DNA of 5,717 nt from contig DHGD01000161.1 in the NCBI GenBank assembly GCA_002402575.1, forward strand, positions 5,566 through 11,282, in the 5' to 3' direction. Of the stretch, positions 1 to 4,805 are shown in pieces; position 1 is the stretch's first letter; the number at the start of each line of letters is the position of its first letter. This stretch comes from Syntrophomonas sp. UBA4807 (lineage in GTDB: Bacteria > Bacillota > Syntrophomonadia > Syntrophomonadales > Syntrophomonadaceae). The translations under genes were made by a program, and so were the position numbers. Below the pieces are notes generated by a model. It saw only the letters and a list, made by a program, of their open reading frames with translations, made no database searches and was not told where the DNA came from.

Positions 1-52
1 CCACCCGGTATCAGGCCGGCATGCCGGCACCGCATTCGATCGTGGTGCTTTA
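1..52. other. Short sequence downstream of trxA with a 14-nt palindrome
   Basis: Bases 15-28 form a perfect palindrome (GCCGGC, AT, GCCGGC) that could fold as a 5-bp stem with a CATG loop; flanking CGGT (6-9) and ACCG (29-32) could lengthen it across a 5-nt bulge. No T-run follows on the minus strand, so it is not a convincing intrinsic terminator for trxA. I see no ribosome binding site or convincing start for a further minus-strand gene before the window ends. It may be part of a terminator, a repeat, or an untranslated spacer. Confidence 0.3.
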
Positions 53-379
53 TTATCCCAGGACTTCTTCAACTACCTTTTGCAGTTGGGCTTTGCCCTG
101 CGCGCCCACAATACGCTTCACTTCCTGACCGTTCTTGAAGAACAGCAGGGTGGGAATGCTGCGCACATTGAAGCGCCCCGACAGGGCCTGGTTCTCGTCC
201 ACATTAAGTTTGCCTACCTGTATACGGCCTTGATAATCCTGGGCCAGTTCCTCCACAATCGGTCCCACCATACGGCAGGGTCCGCACCACGGCGCCCAAA
301 AATCCACCAAAACCGGAATTCCGGCTTGAACAACCTGGGTTTCGAAATTGCTCTCATTTAGTTCCATCACATTACCCAT
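53..379 (-). CDS. trxA: Thioredoxin
   Basis: Cytoplasmic dithiol-disulfide oxidoreductase of 108 aa, the normal length for a thioredoxin. It reduces protein disulfides and is itself recharged by a thioredoxin reductase, which is not in the window. The sequence shows the buried Asp26 (VDFWA), the active site Trp-Cys-Gly-Pro-Cys at 31-35, the cis-proline at 76 in SIPT, and the C-terminal VGAQGK segment, all in family positions. The start at 379 is chosen because AAGGAGG (390-396) lies 10 nt upstream; the in-frame ATG at codon 5 is too far away. Only 22 nt separate it from the csoR stop, with no promoter or terminator between, so it should be co-transcribed with csoR and share its operator. This implies induction by the metal or thiol signal that CsoR reads. 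Confidence 0.96.
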   Translation of the reverse strand: MGNVMELNESNFETQVVQAGIPVLVDFWAPWCGPCRMVGPIVEELAQDYQGRIQVGKLNVDENQALSGRFNVRSIPTLLFFKNGQEVKRIVGAQGKAQLQKVVEEVLG

Positions 380-401
380 AATTACTCGCCCTCCTTGAAG
401 T

Positions 402-677
402 TTATTTAATTAGTCTTCCCAACAGAGTCACAATTTCATCAATGCTTTCCGGCTGCCCATCCGGCGCGGTGGCTTTGATGATGCAGTCCCGGGAATGATG
501 TTGAAACATGATAATACCCACTTTATTCAAAGCCGCCCGCACCGCCGCCACTTGGTTGAGAATCTGGCCGCACTCGGTATCGGTTTCGATCATGCGCTGC
601 AACCCGCGAACCTGGCCTTCGATCCGTCGCAGCCGCAGCAACAAATCATTTCGCACCGTTTCTTTTTCTGTTAGCAA
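402..677 (-). CDS. csoR: CsoR-family metal-sensing repressor (DUF156), probably Cu(I)-responsive
   Basis: All-helical tetrameric DNA-binding repressor that releases DNA when it binds Cu(I) (or, in relatives, other metals, formaldehyde or persulfide). From a TTG start at 677 it is 91 aa, a normal family length. The TTG is preferred because a G-rich ribosome binding site (AAGGGGGG) sits 7 nt upstream; the longer reading to an ATG at 755 would translate the promoter and operator. With this start the ligands fall at Cys36, His61 and Cys65, the x-C-H-C pattern and numbering of M. tuberculosis CsoR. Arg-rich helix LRRIEGQVRGL (16-26) is the usual DNA-contact region. Glu81 of the second shell is present, but Tyr35 is replaced by Glu35. 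It heads an operon with trxA and very probably regulates itself. Family certain; copper as the signal is inferred from the ligands, since no copper pump gene is in the window. Confidence 0.93.
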   Translation of the reverse strand: MLTEKETVRNDLLLRLRRIEGQVRGLQRMIETDTECGQILNQVAAVRAALNKVGIIMFQHHSRDCIIKATAPDGQPESIDEIVTLLGRLIK

Positions 678-681
678 TTTA

Positions 682-698
682 ATACCCCCCTTGGGTAT
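682..698. promoter_or_regulatory. CsoR-type operator (autoregulatory)
   Basis: The inverted repeat ATACCC - 5 nt - GGGTAT has the form of known CsoR-family operators with GC-rich centres. It lies just downstream of the predicted transcription start of the csoR-trxA promoter and overlaps the ribosome binding site of csoR. A bound CsoR tetramer would therefore block the start of transcription. No second copy was seen elsewhere in the window, including near the microprotein and PRC-barrel genes, so only csoR-trxA looks like a direct target here. Confidence 0.85.
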
Positions 699-710
699 AT
701 GATTTATGTT

Positions 711-739
711 AGTATATGCCAAATGGTGGTGTCTGTCAA
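711..739 (-). promoter_or_regulatory. Sigma-A-type promoter of csoR-trxA
   Basis: On the minus strand a perfect -35 TTGACA (739-734) is followed after 17 nt by TATACT (716-711), one mismatch from consensus. The predicted start near 704 puts the CsoR operator (698-682) a few nucleotides downstream, giving a leader of about 27 nt before the TTG start. This promoter lies inside the longer possible csoR reading frame, which is a strong argument for the shorter protein. Confidence 0.88.
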
Positions 740-760
740 TATTATTACCCACCAATGCAC

Positions 761-793
761 AAAAACGGGAGTATCCTTTAAGGATGCCCCCGT
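761..793 (-). terminator. Intrinsic terminator after the 34-codon microprotein gene
   Basis: Arms 765-777 and 781-793 pair as a 13-bp stem with one A-C mismatch and one G-T wobble around a TTA loop. On the minus strand the stem is followed at once by five T (765-761). It lies 17 nt after the stop codon of the microprotein gene and about 20 nt before the -35 of the csoR promoter, so it separates two transcription units. A CTTTT run follows on the plus strand too, so it might work in both directions, but no plus-strand gene approaches it. Confidence 0.85.
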
Positions 794-810
794 CTTTTCC
801 GCTCTAACCT

Positions 811-915
811 CTACCACACCAAGCAGTATATACCCATGGCGACCGCCGAAGCTATTGCCACCCAAATGATGGTGCGAATGCTTTCGGTTTTAACGATCTT
901 AACCAGATCCTCCAT
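811..915 (-). CDS. Unrecognised 34-aa single-pass membrane microprotein
   Basis: I do not recognise this protein. The frame runs from ATG at 915 to TAG at 811. A strong ribosome binding site GGGAGG (930-925) sits 9 nt before the ATG, an extended -10 promoter lies just upstream (948-956) and a good terminator just downstream (761-793), so it has all the parts of an independent gene. The N-terminal 15 residues are charged (Glu2, Asp3, Lys6, Lys9, Glu11, Arg14) and may be amphipathic. Residues 16-34 (from IIWVAIASAVAMGIY to the final Trp) are hydrophobic and long enough to cross a membrane, with the positive charges suggesting the N-terminus stays in the cytoplasm. One Cys (31) lies near the far end. 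It sits between the PRC-barrel gene and csoR, but the terminator argues against co-transcription with csoR. Function unknown; confidence comes from signals, not homology. Confidence 0.72.
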   Translation of the reverse strand: MEDLVKIVKTESIRTIIWVAIASAVAMGIYCLVW

Positions 916-947
916 TTGGTCTGACCTCCCCTAATCATGCTCTGCTA

Positions 948-956
948 ATTATATCA
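948..956 (-). promoter_or_regulatory. Extended -10 promoter of the microprotein gene
   Basis: The minus strand reads TGATATAAT: a perfect TATAAT (953-948) preceded by TG one base upstream (956-955). No good -35 is seen at 16-18 nt, which is usual for extended -10 promoters. The start would fall near 941, giving a short leader that contains the GGGAGG ribosome binding site. It lies 25 nt after the stop of the PRC-barrel gene, so some read-through from that gene is also possible, as no terminator separates them. Confidence 0.7.
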
Positions 957-981
957 TAAGTCAGGTTTGCATCTGGCATCT

Positions 982-1698
982 TTATTTGGCCCACTGGGTG
1001 AGTTCGCTGAAGCGGTCATGGCCTTCGGCCACGTCAAGAACTTCGCCGGTTACCACCGTGCCCCGGGGAATAATCACATGATTGTGGATGTCTCGGATGT
1101 CCTTCTGCACCTCTTTGCCCATCAAGAACTGGCGTTGTTTCTGTTTGAACAGCAACGCGCCGCTTTTCATGAACCGAGGTGGCAGGGCGGCGGGAACAGA
1201 CTGGTTAAGGGCTTTGGAATGCGCCTGACGGCGTTCTTTCATAAACAGCACATCCTGTCCCAGACTAATGATTTCCTTGCTGTCGAGGCTCTGCAACCGC
1301 ATGTCGTTATGCAGGTCTTTGTACTCCAGTCTCATAATGGCCCCGCTCTTTTCGTCGAAAAATATATCGGCGATCATGCCTTCCAAATTACCGCTGCGAG
1401 TTAAGACCATTTTGTCCATAATATCAACGCTGGCCTCCAGGCAGCCTCTGGCTGCCGGCACCGCTTCAATCTGCCGCAGTTGCTCCTCGTTTTCCACCGT
1501 AACCGCGTACTGACCCAGGCCTACCACCTGAGAGAAATCAAGCAAACGCAGGTCAATATATTTGCTTTGCCGGCCTACCAGCAAGAACTCCAGCTTAAGG
1601 CCGACAGGGGCCACCAAAAGGTCAATAACCCGTCCCACTTCCCTGCCCTCTTTTATGGAGATAACCGGCAGTCCCAGCAACGCAAGACCCTTTTTCAA
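982..1698 (-). CDS. PRC-barrel domain protein with two barrels
   Basis: A soluble 238-aa protein without signal peptide or membrane segment. Residues about 3-70 (ELLGLPVIS-like start, then GREVGRVIDLLVAP) and about 87-155 (VLTRSGNLEGMIADIFFDEKSG) are two PRC-barrel repeats, the small beta-barrel fold also found in RimM and in photosynthetic reaction centre H subunits. A basic linker (155-195) leads to a C-terminal piece, GKEVQKDIRD to VIIPRGTVVTGEVL (194-221), typical of the Firmicute members. The molecular role is not established. The start is TTG at 1698: an in-frame TGA lies 9 nt upstream, GGGGTGA gives a ribosome binding site about 6-7 nt away, and the protein begins as family members do. 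It has its own promoter and no terminator before the microprotein gene. Fold assignment firm, function open. Confidence 0.85.
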   Translation of the reverse strand: MKKGLALLGLPVISIKEGREVGRVIDLLVAPVGLKLEFLLVGRQSKYIDLRLLDFSQVVGLGQYAVTVENEEQLRQIEAVPAARGCLEASVDIMDKMVLTRSGNLEGMIADIFFDEKSGAIMRLEYKDLHNDMRLQSLDSKEIISLGQDVLFMKERRQAHSKALNQSVPAALPPRFMKSGALLFKQKQRQFLMGKEVQKDIRDIHNHVIIPRGTVVTGEVLDVAEGHDRFSELTQWAK

Positions 1699-1727
1699 CC
1701 AGGTTCACCCCACCCTCCGGCCAAATA

Positions 1728-1757
1728 ATTATCATTTATAAGAATATTTGACATCAA
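1728..1757 (-). promoter_or_regulatory. Probable promoter of the PRC-barrel gene
   Basis: On the minus strand TTGATG (1757-1752, four of six matches to the -35 consensus) is followed after 18 nt by GATAAT (1733-1728, five of six). The start would be near 1721, about 22 nt before the TTG codon, with the ribosome binding site in between. A perfect dyad (1770-1793) lies 12 nt upstream of the -35 and could bind a regulator. Confidence 0.55.
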
Positions 1758-1769
1758 ACTGCAAAATCC

Positions 1770-1793
1770 TGCCTATACATCAATGTATAGGCA
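1770..1793. promoter_or_regulatory. Perfect 11-bp inverted repeat, possible operator or weak terminator
   Basis: Two perfect arms, TGCCTATACAT (1770-1780) and its complement ATGTATAGGCA (1783-1793), are separated by only two bases. The tight spacing and symmetry suit the binding site of a dimeric regulator more than a hairpin. The site is just upstream of the PRC-barrel promoter. Read as RNA from the minus strand it could fold and is followed after three bases by TTTT, so a weak terminator of the thi operon is the alternative. No regulator gene for it is in the window. Confidence 0.5.
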
Positions 1794-1833
1794 ATGACCT
1801 TCTTCATATATTTAGGGATTCATGTTCAAGCCA

Positions 1834-1862
1834 AAAGACTTTGCTATTGAAGAAAAGTCTTT
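1834..1862. repeat. A/T-rich hairpin in the thiD - PRC intergenic region
   Basis: AAAGACTTT (1834-1842) pairs perfectly with AAAGTCTTT (1854-1862) around an 11-nt loop. T-rich sequence follows on the plus strand (CTTTC), and a T4 ends it on the minus strand, so it could be a weak terminator in either direction. The stem has only two G-C pairs. It sits directly 5' (plus sense) of the GC-rich structured segment at 1868-1940. Confidence 0.35.
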
Positions 1863-1867
1863 CTTTC

Positions 1868-1940
1868 AGCCCCTTTACGGCGAAAAGCCAACGGGGAACC
1901 GTCTCGGGGGGCTTCCTTTCCCGCGGTGATCGGCTTAACC
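1868..1940 (+). other. GC-rich structured intergenic segment, possible riboswitch-like relic
   Basis: In plus sense AGCCCC (1868-1873) can pair with GGGGCT (1908-1913) and enclose two small hairpins: GGC-GAAAA-GCC (1879-1889) and ACGG-GGAA-CCGT (1891-1902, a GNRA loop). The same G-run (1906-1911) can pair instead with TTTCCC (1917-1922), so two exclusive folds exist. From memory, ACGGGGAACCG, the CTTCCTTTCCCGC stretch and GGCTTAACC resemble, in order, blocks of the ydaO-type c-di-AMP riboswitch (ACGGAGGAACCG, CCTTC..CCCGC, CAGCTAACC), but the middle block is missing. No plus-strand gene follows; the 3' end of thiD begins 10 nt later. It could equally be an unrelated fold or the 3' untranslated region of the thi operon. 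Confidence 0.25.
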
Positions 1941-1949
1941 AAAAGGGAC

Positions 1950-2726
1950 TTATGCGCTATAAAAATGATTTATTGGACCTACTCCTTTACCCAGCGGGAA
2001 ACTATGCTCAATAGCTCCCGATAAATATTTTTTGGATTCCGCGACTGCCCTAGTCAAGTCATAGCCTTTTGCCAAATGGGTCGCAATGGCCGAAGATAAA
2101 GTGCATCCTGTCCCATGGGTGTTTGCTTTGTTGAGACGAGGTGCTGTAAACTCAGTAAATTTTATACCGTCAAAAAGCAGATCCCTGGCTGCGCCCTGCA
2201 GGTGACCCCCTTTAATCAGAACGCTTTCAGGGCCTGAGCGGAAGATACTCATGGCAGCTTCTGCCATTTCCGTTTCCTTCACTTTTTTTCCTACCAAGAC
2301 CTCTGCCTCCGGTAAATTTGGTGTTACCACCGCAGCCAAGGGAAAAAGTTCTTTTTTAAGCGCTTCGATAGCGTCAGGCCGCAAGAGATGGTATCCGCTT
2401 TTAGAAACCATCACCGGATCCACCACAATATTCCGCGCTTTCCACTCCTTTAAGGAAGCGGCAATTTGGCGGATAATTTCGGCATTAGACACCATCCCGG
2501 TTTTCACGGCATCAACCTGAATGTCGCTGAAGACTGCGTCAATTTGAGCCTTAACCATCTCTTTGCTAATTTCCGTTACTTGGCAGATTCCTAAAGTATT
2601 TTGAGCGGTAACCGCTGTAATCACGCTCATCCCGTAAGCGCCTAAAGCAGCAAAAGTCTTTAGGTCAGCTTGAATACCCGCTCCCCCACAGGAATCGGAA
2701 CCGGCAATGGTCAGGAGGTTTTTCAT
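1950..2726 (-). CDS. thiD: Hydroxymethylpyrimidine/phosphomethylpyrimidine kinase
   Basis: Cytoplasmic ribokinase-fold kinase that phosphorylates HMP and then HMP-P to HMP-PP, the pyrimidine substrate of ThiE. At 258 aa it is a plain single-domain ThiD without a fused ThiE or ThiN. Visible marks are the N-terminal AGSDSCGGAGIQAD (8-21), VVDPVM (101-106), TPNLPEA (135-141), KGGH (172-175), the anion-hole and catalytic motif HGTGCTLSS (204-212, Cys208), and the C-terminal GPINHF (250-255) typical of ThiD. Its ATG overlaps the stop of the HAD gene as ATGA, and GGGAGG ending about 7 nt upstream gives the ribosome binding site. It is the last gene of the thi operon; no strong terminator follows, only the structured intergenic region. 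Confidence 0.96.
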   Translation of the reverse strand: MKNLLTIAGSDSCGGAGIQADLKTFAALGAYGMSVITAVTAQNTLGICQVTEISKEMVKAQIDAVFSDIQVDAVKTGMVSNAEIIRQIAASLKEWKARNIVVDPVMVSKSGYHLLRPDAIEALKKELFPLAAVVTPNLPEAEVLVGKKVKETEMAEAAMSIFRSGPESVLIKGGHLQGAARDLLFDGIKFTEFTAPRLNKANTHGTGCTLSSAIATHLAKGYDLTRAVAESKKYLSGAIEHSFPLGKGVGPINHFYSA

Positions 2727-3382
2727 TTAATTCCCTCCCCGCTTAACTTCTCGAAATCCAACAAGATATCTCTAAAATTCTTGAAAAGAATAGCTTGCTT
2801 CCCTACTTTTTGGCAATGTTTATATAGTTTGGTCTTGGCGAAAACCACATCGGCCTTCTGAGCAGGGCAAAAGTCGGAATACCCGTCTCCAATGTAAACG
2901 GTCTTTTGGTTTTGTTTTTTCAGCTGTTCCATGAGGTCTAGTTTGCAGACGCCGCATAAATCACAGGATTGGGAGCTGTAAGGAGTCTCTATATCCAGTT
3001 GGGGTGTAAAGAGAAGTTTATTGGCATAATAAGGCAATTTCAAGCCTTCCCTTTGCAAAAGCTGATAAATGCAGCAATCGTAGCCATCGCTTAAGATTGT
3101 AAGGGGATATCCCCTCTCCCGGCAATACGTTGCAAAATCGCGGAAATAAGGGTCGATTGCGACCTCATCCAAAATACTTAAGAAATCTTCAGGATTACCG
3201 CTCTTAAACAATTTAAACGTCTTACGGGCGCATTCTAAAGTGGAAAGCTCTTTCCTCTCCCATTTTTCATTTAGTTCTTGCCAGCCTTCCCGGCTGAAAG
3301 CAAGGACCAGGGCCTCACAAACGTCAATAGTGGCGATAGTCCCGTCAAAATCCACAAAGAAAGCATAGTTTAACTTTTCCAT
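2723..3382 (-). CDS. MtnX-like HAD phosphatase in the thi operon, candidate thiamine monophosphate phosphatase
   Basis: A 219-aa cytoplasmic HAD-IB phosphatase. Motif I is DFDGT (11-15, nucleophile Asp11 and acid-base Asp13), motif II ILSDG (Ser98), motif III Lys147, and motif IV GDGYSD (165-170). Residues 16-85 form the helical cap. A C-x2-C-x2-C-K cluster (Cys140, 143, 146) directly before Lys147 is a feature of MtnX-like proteins and may bind a metal. The nearest named relative is MtnX of methionine salvage, yet no other methionine salvage gene is here. It overlaps thiE by 13 nt and thiD by 4 nt, and AAAGGAG (3400-3394) precedes its ATG inside thiE. This locked position argues for a thiamine step: hydrolysis of thiamine monophosphate made by ThiE. 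I recall published work showing such activity for thi-clustered bacterial HAD enzymes. Fold certain, substrate inferred. Confidence 0.85.
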   Translation of the reverse strand: MEKLNYAFFVDFDGTIATIDVCEALVLAFSREGWQELNEKWERKELSTLECARKTFKLFKSGNPEDFLSILDEVAIDPYFRDFATYCRERGYPLTILSDGYDCCIYQLLQREGLKLPYYANKLLFTPQLDIETPYSSQSCDLCGVCKLDLMEQLKKQNQKTVYIGDGYSDFCPAQKADVVFAKTKLYKHCQKVGKQAILFKNFRDILLDFEKLSGEGIK

Positions 3383-3993
3383 ATACCACTCAGCTCCTTT
3401 GCGGCCCGGTAGGTATCATCCTGACTAAGAATAGCCGAAATCACCGAGATGCCGTCTATGCCTGTATCCTTAACCTGACTTAGCCTGTTCGGCCCAATGC
3501 CGCCAATACCCACTACCGGGATCTTGACACTCCCCTTAATAGCTTTCAAACCTTCCACCCCAATAGCAGCCCCGGCATCCTGCTTGCTTCCTGTAGGATA
3601 AACCGGGCCTGCTCCCAGGTAATCTGCGCCCATCTTTTCACCGTATAAAGCCTCCTCAATATTGGAGACAGAATAGCCTAGAATCTTATCCTGGCCTATA
3701 ATCCTCCGGATGGTTTCCAAAGGCAGATCATCTTGGCCTACATGCACCCCGTCGGCATCCACAGCTACAGCAATATCCGCCCGGTCGTTTATTATCATCG
3801 GCACAGCAAATTCCGCGGCCAGTTTCTTCAGTTCTATACCAATGTTATAAAATTCTCTGGAACTGACAGACTTTTCTCGGACCTGTAAAAGAGAAACTCC
3901 ACCTGCCAGCGCTCTTCTCACAGCAATAAAGAAATTTTTGGAGCCCGCCAACTCCCGATCGGTTATTAAATACAGGCTATAATCTACAGCCAT
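3370..3993 (-). CDS. thiE: Thiamine-phosphate synthase
   Basis: Cytoplasmic TIM-barrel enzyme that joins HMP-PP and hydroxyethylthiazole phosphate to give thiamine monophosphate and pyrophosphate. Its length, 207 aa, is normal. Diagnostic parts are LYLITDR (7-13), QVREK (37-41), IINDRADIAVAVDADGVHVG (67-86) with the substrate and Mg-binding Asn69-Asp70, GQDDLP (86-91), GYSVS (106-110), GAGPVYPTGSK (127-137) binding the phosphates, and GIGGI (162-166). The pyrophosphate loop reads PTGSK where many ThiE proteins have PTxTK, a mild change that keeps a hydroxyl and the Lys. The ATG at 3993 lies within the last codons of thiM (10-nt overlap) behind a G-rich but weak ribosome binding site, so translation probably depends on coupling with thiM. 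Confidence 0.97.
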   Translation of the reverse strand: MAVDYSLYLITDRELAGSKNFFIAVRRALAGGVSLLQVREKSVSSREFYNIGIELKKLAAEFAVPMIINDRADIAVAVDADGVHVGQDDLPLETIRRIIGQDKILGYSVSNIEEALYGEKMGADYLGAGPVYPTGSKQDAGAAIGVEGLKAIKGSVKIPVVGIGGIGPNRLSQVKDTGIDGISVISAILSQDDTYRAAKELSGIWKS

Positions 3994-4787
3994 ATTACCC
4001 GCCCCCGTTTCTGCAGAAGATTTTCATCAATCAGGCTGATCTGGTCAAAAAGCTGGGTCTTAAAGGTGCCGGGCCGCTGTCCGTTTGGCGCCTCCCGGGC
4101 TAACTCCCCTGCCAGGCTGATAGTAACCAGGGCGGCAACAGTTGCCATGAAGGAGTCTGAATTAGCCCCGCAGAAGCCTGCCGCCAGGGCCCCGGCCATG
4201 CAGCCAGCCCCGGTAATCTTGGTCAACATTGCGGTTCCGTTTTGAACCAGACAGGATCTCTTTCCGTCAGTAATAATATCGGTCTTGCCTGTGGACGCTA
4301 CGACACAATCCATTTCATGGGCCAGCTTGAGACAGACTTCCAGACCGTCCTCGCTCCCTTCTAAAGAATCCACCCCTCTGACCCGAGCCTCTAGCCCGGC
4401 AAGGGCCTTGATTTCTCCCAAGTTCCCTTTAATAACGGTATAACTCCCGAATTTTTGCAGCTTCTTGATAAAACCGATTCTTCCAGGAATAGCTGCACAG
4501 CCCACCGGATCCAGTACAACTGGGATGTCTTTCAGCGAAGCTCCTCTGATTGCCAAATACATGGCCAATTCCTGTTCTTTGGTCAGGGTGCCGATGTTGA
4601 GATAAAGGGCGTTGGCAAATTGGCTAAATTCAAAGGCCTCGTCAGCCGCCTCGCACATAGCGGGGGAAGCCCCTGCAGCCAGTAAGATATTGGCACAGTC
4701 ATTGATAGTGACATAATTGGTGATAGCCTGCACAAGCGGTGTCTTGCTCTTAACTGTCTTTTGGCACTCTGCCAGCTTGTTATGCAT
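3984..4787 (-). CDS. thiM: Hydroxyethylthiazole kinase
   Basis: Cytoplasmic ribokinase-like kinase that phosphorylates 4-methyl-5-(2-hydroxyethyl)thiazole, a salvage step feeding ThiE. The 267 aa are usual for ThiM. Motifs in order: QAITNYVTINDCAN (20-33), GASPAM (39-44, whose Met contacts the thiazole), LNIGTL (63-68), VLDPVGCAA (91-99), VIKGN (118-122), and TGAGCMAGAL (192-201) with catalytic Cys196; family members often have TGTGC or TGSGC here. AAGGAG (4801-4796) lies 8 nt before the ATG. The gene follows thiC after an 18-nt gap and overlaps thiE by 10 nt. Its presence with no thiazole synthesis gene in the operon suggests the cell takes up or recycles thiazole, or makes it from genes elsewhere. 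Confidence 0.97.
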   Translation of the reverse strand: MHNKLAECQKTVKSKTPLVQAITNYVTINDCANILLAAGASPAMCEAADEAFEFSQFANALYLNIGTLTKEQELAMYLAIRGASLKDIPVVLDPVGCAAIPGRIGFIKKLQKFGSYTVIKGNLGEIKALAGLEARVRGVDSLEGSEDGLEVCLKLAHEMDCVVASTGKTDIITDGKRSCLVQNGTAMLTKITGAGCMAGALAAGFCGANSDSFMATVAALVTISLAGELAREAPNGQRPGTFKTQLFDQISLIDENLLQKRGRVIWL

Positions 4788-4805
4788 TTCCTATGCTCCT
4801 TCCCT

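Noticed and set aside
15..28. Palindrome after trxA as an intrinsic terminator
   Set aside because: The possible stem is only 5 bp without the bulged extension, and no T-run follows on the minus strand.
402..755. Longer 117-codon reading of csoR from an ATG at 755
   Set aside because: The extra 26 codons would cover the -35, -10 and operator of the gene, and have no ribosome binding site or family similarity. The TTG at 677 gives the right length and ligand numbering.
967..1404. 145-codon plus-strand frame
   Set aside because: It is a shadow of the PRC-barrel gene, has no ribosome binding site and shows no recognisable domain.
1868..1945. Cobalamin riboswitch or T-box reading of the structured segment
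   Set aside because: CCCGC..TGATCGG (plus) and ACCGCGGG (minus) recall pieces of these motifs, but the other invariant blocks are missing in both.
1748..2014. 88-codon plus-strand frame across the thiD - PRC spacer
   Set aside because: It crosses the dyad, the hairpin, the structured segment and the end of thiD; composition is not protein-like and no start signals are seen.
4455..4685. Plus-strand frame inside thiM, and similar frames inside thiC, thiD, trxA and csoR
   Set aside because: All lie opposite strongly conserved genes and have no start signals or recognisable domains.
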